Part shown: piece by piece, positions 11,580-22,847 of the stretch
How positions within the stretch are numbered: position 1 is the stretch's first letter
Layout: every line of letters begins with the position of its first letter
Assembly (NCBI RefSeq): GCF_022201045.2
Contig: NC_068563.1
Location: 2,170,001-2,234,000 of the forward strand
Direction of reading: 5' to 3'
DNA from: Citrus sinensis
Taxonomy: Eukaryota > Streptophyta > Magnoliopsida > Sapindales > Rutaceae
DNA length: 64,000 nt
Translations under genes and position numbers: made by a program
The notes under the pieces: model-generated
The model's database searches: none
What the model saw: only the letters and a program-made list of their open reading frames with translations
Told to the model about the DNA's origin: nothing

Positions 11580-12517
11580 ATTTATATACGAGATTGGGCT
11601 ACACCCTAAACTCCAAAGCCAATTTGTTAGAATCTTAACCCGATAAGCTCTGTTTGGCTTTTGGTTTCTGGAATCTGGATAAGTAAATTTGCATACGAGA
11701 GCAGTATTGTGCTTTTCTAATCTGAAACAAAAAAAAGAAAAAAAAAAAGCTACTTTTGAAACTTATAAAAGTAATTGTCGCTGGAGACGAAAGCACTTTC
11801 AACACACGGAGTGTGAACAAGGGCATGCACACGACTCTTCTAATTGTTGGGGGCTGCCGCTGCTGCAGGCATGATGCACGGGCGCTCCCCCTCGAGTCCC
11901 CACCATTTGTTTAACCACACATCGGTAAATTACTTGTATAAAAGGAAAAAAAAAAAGTACTGTTATTTCTAAAGATTTTAAAATAAATTAAGATTTTACA
12001 CAATCAATCTACTTATTTATTTTTTATATATTTTTTATTTAGTTCTCTTTAATTACCACGTTTGACAATAAGTTTGCATGAACACATATAATGTTAATCT
12101 TTTTTGTCCCTTTTAAGTAAATATATCAGAACAGCCAAAAAATTATTAAAGAATAATGAATGAGAATCACGTAATATGCATAATTAAAAGGAGTGGTTTA
12201 AAGATTGACATGTGATCATCTTCATAATCGTATTGATGAGTTCATGTAATGAAACGATAAAAAGCACACGCCGACCTTGGGAGCACTAGTGGGAAAAGTT
12301 GGCGTAAGCCTTTTGTTAACTTTATTTTGAAGGTCTAATTTCTTGCTATAATTATGAGTGATGTATGCAATCGGATAATGCATGTTCATGTTCATATTCA
12401 TATTCGTATTCTTCCTTATTAACATTATTTCTTTGAAAACTTTTAACCTAATAGTGCCCTCAGAATTTTATAAAATTTTATTTTTTAGGACTTTTTTCAC
12501 TTAATAACTTAATTGAC

Positions 12518-13193
12518 TTAGGTTGCGTTTGTTTTTTTATCTAAAATTTGAATAAGTCTTAATTTAACTAAAGTCTGAATGAAAATATCTGAATGATAAG
12601 TTTGTTTTTTTCTTTTTCAACATCTGAAAAGAAAAAAAGAAAAACTTAAAAGCCAGTAGTTTAGCATAAATATCATTTTAAGTGGTGCATATATTTGTTA
12701 TTCATAATTTATAATTTTTACAGGTTGATTAGTTTGGTAACATTAAAAAAATAATATCATTGTTGATGTTAATTTAATTTTTTTAATAAAAGATGTAATG
12801 ATAACATCAAATTTTATTATAAAGTCAAAACTATTATTTTGTTTTTGATTCATCACAATGAACATAATTTGATTTGTTCAATATTTCAGTTTAGTTAATG
12901 TTATCATGTGAAAAAAAATTTAAAGCAATTAAAAAAAACTTCAAGAATAATAAAAAAAATTAGGTTTATACATAATATTGGAAATCCATGAATTGTTAAA
13001 GGTATTTTTGAAATTTGAAATTGAAAATTTTCATTTAGACTTCAGACTTCATATAAAAGTAGATTTTTTCTACTTTTTTTCTATTCAGATAAAATTATCT
13101 AATAATAAGTTAAAAAAACAAACAATCTAAAATAAACAAATGTCTCAAAAAAGTTAAATTCATATTTCATGCTAAAAAACAAACAACACCTTA
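12518..13193. mobile_element. Tourist-like MITE with TTA target duplication
   Basis: A 670-bp insertion (12521-13190) has imperfect terminal inverted repeats: GGTTGCGTTTGTTTTTTTA at the left, and GGTGTTGTTTGTTTTTTAG as the reverse complement of the right end. TTA lies on both sides (12518-12520 and 13191-13193). It is absent from copy B, where the matching site reads uninterrupted (TGACTTAATTTCA near 18731-18743). TTA duplications with such ends fit the PIF/Harbinger (Tourist) group. There is no transposase frame, so it is non-autonomous. Confidence 0.7.
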
Positions 13194-14579
13194 ATGTCAT
13201 TTAGTTATCATTATATCTGTTTTTTTTAATTAATGAAAACTTTAAGTTATTAAGCCTTTTTTTAATTTTTGCTTAATTTAAAAAGTTTGATGATATTATT
13301 AAAGAATATTCTCCAAAACGTCCTTATCTAATTAATTAATTTTTATCCTTACCTAAATAAAATTTAATAATTAGCATCATTACCTATCTCTATAACTTGT
13401 GATAAAATAGTGATAGACTATTACTATTTTTATCTTTTTTATTTTTTTCAAATTAGCATTATTTAACTTCATGATTTTTTATGAGTATTTTCATATAAAA
13501 ACATCATAAACTACAATAAAATTGATTAACGTGTACTAATTTAGAACATAAAGGATTCTATTCAATTGAACAATTGAACAATTGAACATGATTTATATTA
13601 TGATAATATATTATCTTATTTAAGTTCTTTGAGATGTTTGTTATTTGTTTAATATTAATTTATAATTTATAAGGGCACAAATTTAAAAATATTAAATTTG
13701 AAAAATTTTAAGTTAAAAACAACTTAATATTTATTTTTAGGAATTTAGACAAAAAAAATAAACATATAATTCAGATTCAAACATTTATTTCTATTCAGAA
13801 TTTAAATTAATTCATACCTATTCAGATTTGAGATAGAAAAACAAATGCTACCTTAGTATATATACTCATTGGGTCCTATTCTCTCTTCCTCTTTCATTTT
13901 CTTTAAATTAAGAGGGTCCTTCTTAAAATATGTAATAAGTGCATGGAGTTGAAAGTAAATTTTGATTTAAAACTTAAAAAAAAAAAAAACCATAGTGATG
14001 ATGATCTACTTATATATGTTGATTCCCGGTAGCCCCGAAATAATAAAATATCGGAGCTAAAAAAAAAAACTTACTTTGAAAACTAAAATTTAAGCTTTTA
14101 TAGTCCGATCTTAATAACATAATAACTCGTTGATCTACCTCCTTTTATTGCTACTATTGAGTTATTTTCCTTTTATTTCTAGCATTTTATACATTATTAG
14201 ATGCAATTTTTTAGAAATTAAAGTAACTTGATCTTTTATAGAAAGCCTGAATTCTGGGCACGAATTAATACATTACTCACAACCAAAAGTTAAATTTCCA
14301 CTGTTGAGTCAATTATCGATCTGCTTGCCGTGATATATTAATTAGCCATGCATCAATTGTACTTTTTTCAACATAATTAATACGCAAAACTTGATGTAAT
14401 TGACTAATTGTAGTTTATTATTAGAGAAACAAATTTAAAAAGTACATGGTTAAAATATATGAGTTATATACACGTATAATATATTTGGTTTGGTGAAGCC
14501 TCTGGGGTCCAAACTTCAATGCTCTTGTTGATTAATTAAGACTCCATATGTTAATAGTTCACAAGCAATTCACATCAAT

Positions 14580-14632
14580 GTAGGACCTAATGAGGCATCC
14601 TGCGGGTACCTAATGAGGCATCCTGCGGGTGA
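14580..14632. repeat. 24-bp tandem duplication
   Basis: The words CCTAATGAGGCATCCTGCGG occur twice in succession in copy A and once (with small changes) at the matching place in copy B near 20059. It is a short local duplication that arose after the two large copies separated. Confidence 0.7.
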
Positions 14633-14977
14633 TCTTTTATATGTTAAATTGAATTGATTGACTTAAAAAAACAAGCTAATTATAGAGAAAGGTTCAATAT
14701 TAATTAATGCGAAAGAATATACTAGCCTAAACATGATTAAGATAAGAAGATTGTCAATTCCATGTTAATTTCCGCTTGTTTTCTCTTTATTAATTAATGA
14801 TCAAAACCATCTTGTTTTTTCACCATAAGGATAATCACAAACAATTATATAAGAATAATCTTCCATGCATTTGATGATAGCCCATTATATGTGGTTGAAT
14901 AATGAACATTATTTTAATGGTGAACCACAATTTCAAAAAAATTTCGAACATACAAGGTGGGTGTGTGTGTGTGTGTG

Positions 14978-15603
14978 TATGAAGTAGGGTAAAAGCTCGT
15001 TTAGTCCCTATATTTTGAGGTTAGTATCTGTTTAGTCCCTATATTTTTAAAAATACCTCAAAACATCCCTATCATTAAATTATTGACATCTTTGCCATTA
15101 CCTTTTGTTCATTTTGACTTATTTTTACAATATTACTCTATTACAATAATGTTCCTTTTTTTAAACATTATTAAAAAGAAAAATTAAATTACCAGTTTAA
15201 CACCAAAAAATAAAATAAAAACAATATATATTAATTTTTGTGGAACACTCTGCTGAGAAGTTAAAATATTAATTTTTTTAAAAAAATTGATAATTTATTT
15301 TTTTACAAAATTAATTTTTTTGGACACACATGAGCTTCCACAAAAATTAATATATATTTTTTTTGTTTTTTATTTTATTTTTGGGTTTAATTTGATAATC
15401 CAATTTTTTTATTAATATCTAAAAAAGAAACATTACTGTAAGAGTGTAAAATTGTAAAAGCATGCTAAAAAAAATAAAACATAATGATATAAGTGTTAAT
15501 ATTTAATAGTAAGGACGATTTAAGGTATTCTTAAAAATATAGAGATTAAATGAGCACTAAGCTCATAATATAGGGACTAAACAAGCTTTTACCCTATGAA
15601 GTA
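14978..15603. mobile_element. Mutator-like MITE with 9-bp target duplication
   Basis: The 608-bp element (14987-15594) has inverted ends that match over about 30 bp: left GGGTAAAAGCTCGTTTAGTC, right complement GGGTAAAAGCTTGTTTAGTC. A perfect 9-bp repeat, TATGAAGTA, flanks it (14978-14986 and 15595-15603). Nine-base target duplications are typical of Mutator-like elements. The interior is AT-rich with no transposase. A GT microsatellite (about 14959-14978) abuts the left side. Copy B has no insertion here but also lacks some flanking sequence, so the empty site is not clean. Confidence 0.8.
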
Positions 15604-17780
15604 TATATGAAGATGGGTTCATATATATACTTCATATATCTCCTTTCAATATTCAATGAAGAAGTTTTGTAGTTTATAGAATTGTAGTTTTTTCTTCATC
15701 GATATTTTAGTTTCATAGTCTTCATTTTTGGACGAAAAGAAAATACGGCCATTGGCGCTTGAAGAAGTATTTTTCAGATTCCTGTCCTCATTTAGTCTGA
15801 AATACTGATTGAACATTTTAAATTTTTAAAAATAAAGAATTTTATTTTTTATTCTACCACTTGCATATTAATGTAAGGTTGTTGGGTTCTGCTCATCAAA
15901 TAACCTTTGCTTCTGAATATCAAGGAGAGGGTAATTTTGAATAGAATACTGGGTAATTATATATCAAAATAAATGCAGAGTATGAATTAAGAAATGGGGT
16001 CTTATGAAATTAAAAACAAAAATTGGGTTGAATTACTCTTTTCTTTTATTATAATATACACGGGAATCGATGACTGTTTCTATGCATAATTTGGTAGAGT
16101 AACACAAAAGTTTTATTTTTCTACAATCATGCGATATCAAAATTTTTGGAAGGTAAACAAAATTGATTCATGCAACTCTGGTGGCTTTCCAGTTTCCTCA
16201 TGATTCTTTGCCTATTTTCTTGCGGCTTTTTTTTTTTTTCTCCCGGCCTGTGAAGGAGTATAAATAATACTAGTTGCGGCCATTTTTCAATTTACAATTT
16301 GATCAGCAAATTTTAGAAGTCATATGGGATTTTTGTTTTTTTTTTTAAAAGAAAAGTTTGTGAACACTCTAGGTGAGAAATTGGAGGAAATTAAAGCCAC
16401 ATATGTTTTGGATTCCAAAGGTATTTATGGGTTTGACGCACTGGCTTATAATGCATTTACAATGCGAAGAGATGTTTAGAGATCAACAACTGTAACTTGT
16501 AAAAAAATATTGGAGATGATCAATGCTAAAATTTGAAAAATACCTACAGAGAGTAGCATATGATTATTAATTAAATCAGGTGTGAGGAATTTAATTATAG
16601 ATAAAATAGTTACTGGATCTGATGGTGTGGAATCAAATAAATAGAACGGATTGGTAGAGATTTAGATATAAAATGAGATCTCCCACCAACTCCACATTTC
16701 TCAATGTAGAAGAAAAAAAAAATTGAGAAATGGTCTTTAGCTAATTCTTGTTTAAGTCAAAAGAAATCCATAATCTAAATCCATGAACTTTTTAAGCACA
16801 AATATTGACAGAAACATTGGAGTAACTTTTACAAATTACAATAACCTGGTCTAATTTATATAGTGCATTTAGGGCACTATCGCTTAATACGTTTATTTAT
16901 TCACAACAAAAGTTAATTTCCATTGTTCAGTCTTTTCTGCAATCGATCTGCATGCCATGCAATGCATATTAATTAGCTATTGTATCTTTTTCAATATAAT
17001 TAAATCGCAAATCTTGATCTAGTTCTAGTTTATTATTAGATAAACAAAACGTAAAACATGGTAAAGATGAGTTATTTACATATACGGTGGAGCCTTTGTG
17101 GTCCAAACTAACTCCAAATCAGTGTACTTGAGTTTCTTGAATCTAAAGTTCACGTTAAATTAAAGTGTATGTTAAAAGATTAGTGAAGACTCCGTATGTT
17201 AAAAGTTCACGTTAATGTAGGACCTAATGATGAATTCATGCGATCTGCAATGGTAATTGAGTTTCTTGACCGAAAAATTTTAGTTGGTAGATAAAGGTTC
17301 AGTAATAATACCAAAGGTATATAATTTTAACGGACTCTCTCCATCACTTGATTGTCGTAATATATGTCCGATAATGTGTCTCCAATCAAAATGAAGACTC
17401 AATAATTAGCAAGGTTAACAAAAGCTCTCCCACGAAGATCTATTTGTGATTAATGTCAGATGTATTCCAACAGGTCAAAAGAAAGGTTCATAAATGAAAC
17501 TTATATAAATTATAGGACATATAAACTTAGCTCTGATATCATATCAGTTATTTAGTCTAACCCAAAAATTAAAATTAATGGGTAATATATGTAGTCAGCA
17601 GCAATGTTAAATATCTTGACATATGGATATATTAGGCATGCCACATATATAATAATCGATTCATGTGATGTTTCAAGCCATTGATTACGTGCCCAAAACA
17701 TTGAGATTGATGGTTGCTATGATTAATTAGGGTATCGTTTTATCTACCGTCTGGGATTCATATCCTGTGTATATATCTTA

Positions 17781-19204
17781 ATTTATATACGAGATTGGAC
17801 TACACTCTAAACTCCAAAGCCAATTTGTTAGAATCTTAACCCGATAAGCTCTGTTTGGATTTCGGTTTCTGGAATCCGAAAAATGAATTTATATACAAGA
17901 GCAGTATTGTGCTTTTCTAATCTAAAACAAAATGTTACTTTTGAAACTTATAAAAGCAATTGTCGATGGAGTCGAAAGCACTTTCTACACACGCAGTGTG
18001 AACAAGTGCCTGCACACGACTCTTATAATTGTTGGGGGCTGCTGCTGCTGCCGCTGGCATGATGATGCACGGGCGCTCCCCCCAAGTCCCCACTATTTGT
18101 TTAACCACACCTCAGTAAATTACATATATATATAAAATTAAAAAAAAAAAGAAAAAAAAGAAAAAGTACTGTTGTTTCTTAAGATTTTTAAATAAAATAA
18201 TATGTTACACAATCAATCAATTATGTTATTTTTTAATTTAGTTCTCTCTAATTACCATGTTTGACAGTAAGTTTGGATGAACATACATAATGTCAATCTT
18301 TTTTTCCCCTTTTCAAGTAAATTTTATCAAAACAGCTAAAAAAAACTATCAAAGAATAATGAATGAGAATCACGTAATATATGTAATCAAAAGTAGTGGT
18401 TTCGAGATTGACATGTGATCATCTTCATTATCGTATTTTTTAGTTCATATAATGAAACGATAAAAAGCACTGGCCGACCTTGGGGAGCACTACTGGGAAA
18501 AGTTGGTGTAGGCCTTTTGTTAACTTTTATTTTGGAGGCATAGTTTCTTGCTATAATTATGAGTGATGTATGCAATGGGATAATGCATGTTCATGTTCAT
18601 ATTCATCTTCTTATTCTTCCTTTTTAACATTATTTGTTTGAAAACTTTCAACCTAATAGTACCCTCTGAATTTTATAAATTTTTTATTTATTTAAGGACT
18701 TTTTTTTTACTTAATGACTAAATGACTTAATTTCATATAGTTAAATCATTAAATCAGTTTTTTTTTTCAAAATAATGAAAATTTTAAGTTATTAACCCTT
18801 TTTTTTAACTTTTTGTTTAATCTAAAAAGTCTAAATAATATCATTATAACATATTCTCCAAAATGTCCCTATCTAATTAATTAATTTTTATCGTTACCTA
18901 AATAAAATTTAATAATTAGCATTATTACATATCTCTATAACTTGTGATAATATAGTGATAGACTATTACTATTTTTATCTTTTTATTTTCTTCAAATTAG
19001 CATTATTTATCTTCATGATTTTTTATGAATATTTTATATAAAAACATCATAAACTACAATAAAATTGATTAATGTGTACTAATTTAGAATATAAAGGGTT
19101 CTATTCAATTGAACATAATTTATATTATAATAATATATTATCTTATTCTAGTTTTCAAATCTTTTAAGTTAAAAAAGCATATATTTATTTTTAGTAATTT
19201 AGAC

Positions 19205-19239
<35 letters not shown>

Positions 19240-22200
19240 CAAATTTAAACATTCAGTTCAATTCAAAATTCAAAGTAATTTAGGTTTATTCAAATTTCAG
19301 GAAAAAAAAAAAAACGAACACTACCTAAGTATATTCATTGAGTCCTCTTTTCTCTTTCTTTTTATTTTTCTTTAAATTAAGAGGGTCTCCTTAAAATATG
19401 TAATAAATGCATGGAGTTGAAAGTAAATTTTGATTTGAAATTTAAAAAAAAAAAAAAAACTTTAACGGTGATCAGTGATCTACATATATTGATTCCAAGT
19501 AACCCTGAAATAATTAAATATCAGAATTTAAAAAAAATTACCGCACTTTGAAAATTAAAATTTAAGTTTAAATAGTCTGATCTTAATAACATATAAGTCA
19601 TTGATCTGCCTCCTTTTATTTCTACTATTGAGTTATTTTCCTTTTATTTCTATCACTTTATACATTATAGGAAGCAATTTTTTAGAAATTAAAAGTAACT
19701 TGATCTTTTATATAAGGCCTGAATTCTGGGCACGACTTAATACATTACTCACAAGAAAGTCAAATTTCCATTGTTAGGTCTTTTTTGCAATCGATCTGCA
19801 ATCTGCATGCTGTGATATATTAATTAGCCATGCATCAATTGTACCTTTTCAACATAATTAATACGCAAACCTTGATCTAATTGACAAATTGTAGTTTATT
19901 ATTAGAGAAAGAAACTTAGTTAAAATATATGAGTTATGTATACGTACAATATAATTGGTTTGTGGAGCCTTTGTGGTCCAAACTTCAGTCCTCTTATTGA
20001 TTAATTAAGACCCCATATGTTAAATGTCCGCACAAGTAATTAATTCACATCAATGTAGGACCTAATGAGGCATCCTACAGGTGATCTTTTATAGGTTAAA
20101 TTGAATTGATTGACTTAAAAATATAAGCTAATTATAGAGAAAGGTTCAGTAATAATTAATGCTAAAAGATATACTAGTTTAAACATGATTAAGATACCAA
20201 GCATGTCAATTCTATGTTAACCATTTGCTTGTTTTCTCTTTATTAATGATCAAAACGCTCTTGTTTCTTACTATAAGGATAATCACAAACAATTATATAA
20301 GAATAATCTTCCATGCATTTGATCATAGCCCATTATATGTGGTTGAATAATGAACATTACTTTAATGGGGAACCACATAAATGAAGAAGTTTTGTAGTTT
20401 ATAGAATTGTAGTTTATTCTTCATCGATATTTTAGTTTCATAGTCTTCATTTTTGGACGAAAAGAAAATGCGACCATTGGTGCTTGAATGAGTATTTTTC
20501 AGATTCCTGCCTCATTTAGTCTGAATTATTGATTCAAACATTTTAAATTTATAAATATAAAGAATTATATTTTTTATTCTACCACTTGCACATTAATGTA
20601 AGGTTGTTGGGTTCTGCTCATCAAATAACCTTTGCTTCATTATATCAAGGAGAGGGTAATTCTGAGTACAATACAAGGGTAATTATACAGGAAAATAAAC
20701 ACGGCATATAAATTAATAAATGGAATCTTATGAAATTAAGAAATAGGTTGAATTACTCTTTTCTTTTATTATAAGATGTACGGGTATCGATAACTATTTC
20801 TATGCATAATTTGGTAGAGAAACACGAGTTTTATTTTTCTACAATCATGTAATATCAAAATTTTTGGAAGGTAAATAAAATTGATTCATGCAAGTCTGGT
20901 TGCTTTCCAGTTTCCTCATCATTCTTTGCCTATTTTCTTGCGGCGATCTTTTTTATTTTTTTGGCTTCCGGCCTGTGAAGGTCTATAAATAACACTAGTT
21001 GTGGCCATTTTTCAATTTACAATTCGATCAACATTTTTTAGTGGTCATCTGGGATAAAACAAAAAAGGTTTGTTAACGCTCTAGGAGAGAAATTGGAGGA
21101 AACTAAAGGCACATGTGTTTTGGGTTACAAAGGTATTTGTGGGGTTGATGCCTTCGCTTATAATGCTCTTGCAATGCCAAGGGATGTTTTGGGATTAATT
21201 TAAGGTTCCTGAACAGCGGGTGTGATTGTCAAAAAATATAAACAAATTATATTGCACCACATTTTGGGTTACAAGGGTATTTGTGGGGTTGATGCCTTCG
21301 CTTGTAACGCTCTTGCAATGGCAAGGGATGTTTTGGGATTAATTTAAGGTTCCTGAACAGCGGGTGTGTTTGTCAAAAAAATATAACTAAATTATATTGC
21401 ACCACATTTCTAACAAACGTGATAAATTCGTATAACGGATATGACTTATGATGATCCCAAATTAGAGATCAATAACCATATTGTAACTCGTAAAAAAAAA
21501 TGGAGATGCTCAATGATCAAACCAAAAAATATCGATTAAAAGCAGCATGTGATTACTAACTAAATCACGTGTGAAGAATTCAAATATAGACAAAAACAAT
21601 TATCGGATCTGACGATACGAAATCAAATAAATAAAACTGATGGTACATATTTAGATCTAAAATGAATTTTTCACCAAATCTCACATTTCTCCATGCATAA
21701 GCTAAAAGGATCGTGAAAGATCTTTCTCGATCTAAAATGAATCTCTCACCAACCCCATATTTCTAGATGTAGAAGTTAAAAAGATCGAAAAAGGATCTTT
21801 TAGCTAATTCTCATTTAAGTCAAAAGAAATCCAGAATCTAAATCCACAAACTTTTTAAACACAAATATTGACAAAAAGATTGGAGTAGCTTTTAAAAATT
21901 GCAATAACTTTGATCTAATTTATATACCACACTCAGGGCACGATCGCTTTTTATTTATTACTCACAACAAAAGTTAATTTCCATTGTTCGGTCTTTTCTG
22001 CAATCGATCTGCATGCCATGCAATGCATATTAATTAGCTGTTGTACCTTTTTGAATATAATTAATATGCAAATCTTGATCTAGTTCTAGTTTATTATTAG
22101 AGAAACAAAACGTGAAACATGATAAAGATGAATTATATACATATTAGCTGAAGTCTTTGTGGTCCAAACTCCAAACCAGTGTACTTAGAGTTTCTTAAAT

Positions 22201-22847
22201 GTAAAGTTCATGTTAAAAGTGTATGTTAAAAGATTAGTGAAGATTCCATATGTTAAAAGTTCACGTTAATGTAGGACCTAATGATGAATCCATGCGATAT
22301 TCTATGGTAATTGAGTTTCTTGACCAAAAAATTTTAGTTGGGAGATAAAGGCTCAGAAATAATACTAAAGATAAATAATTTTAACGTACTCTCTCCATCA
22401 CTAGAGTAGTAATATATGTCCAGATGATGTGTCTTTAATCTTCACCTTAAGCTGGTAATAAAGACTCAATAATTAGTAATGTTAAGAAAAGTAGTACTTT
22501 TAGCAAGTTCTCTCACAACAGTCAACAGGTCGAAAGAAAGGTTCATAAATGAAACATATATAAGTTATCGGACATATAAAACTTAGCTCTGATATCATAT
22601 AATTAGTTATTTAGTTTAACCCAAAAATGAAAAATTAATAGGCATTGTATGTTGTCAGCATGCAGCAATGTTAAATAATCTTAACATATGAATATATTAT
22701 GCATGCCACATATATATTAATCGATTCATATGATGTTTTAAGCCATTGATTACGTGTCCAAAAGATTGAGCCTGATGGTTGCTATGATTAATTGGGGTAT
22801 CGTTTTATATACGGTCTGGGATTCATATCCTGAGTATATATCTTAAT
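17781..22847. repeat. Tandem segmental duplication, copy B (about 5.1 kb)
   Basis: Head-to-tail partner of 11580-17780. It lacks the two MITEs of copy A but has its own changes, including a TA microsatellite (about 19208-19236) and a 144-bp internal tandem duplication at 21118-21405. Similarity to copy A stops at about 22847, after the word ATATATCTTAATT. No gene is supported. Confidence 0.85.
21118..21405 (+). repeat. 144-bp tandem duplication with a shared open frame
   Basis: Two near-identical copies start at 21118 and 21262 (TTTTGGGTTACAA...). Both contain the same short frame (roughly GYKGICGVDAFA.NAL then a stop). The matching stretch of copy A near 16360-16475 keeps a related frame (SKGIYGFDALAYNAF). 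I do not recognise the peptide. It may be a relic of an exon, or chance. Confidence 0.6.

Larger units (their letters stand above)
11580..17780. repeat. Tandem segmental duplication, copy A (about 6.2 kb)
   Basis: Copy A begins at ATTTATATACGAGATTGG (11580) and ends at 17780, where the same words start copy B. The copies stay collinear throughout: for example 11640-11950 with 17840-18130, 12220-12480 with 18410-18680, 14250-14900 with 19730-20360, 15655-15900 with 20385-20620, and 17700-17775 with 22765-22845. The extra length of copy A is mostly two MITE insertions (12521-13190 and 14987-15594). I could not find a gene in it: the open frames shared by both copies are short and unrecognised, and their similarity is explained by the duplication itself. 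Confidence 0.85.

Noticed and set aside
11635..18575. Pairs of similar short frames in the two duplicated blocks (for example 12222-12425 and 18387-18575)
   Set aside because: Their similarity follows from the segmental duplication; starts and stops are not conserved and no domain is visible.
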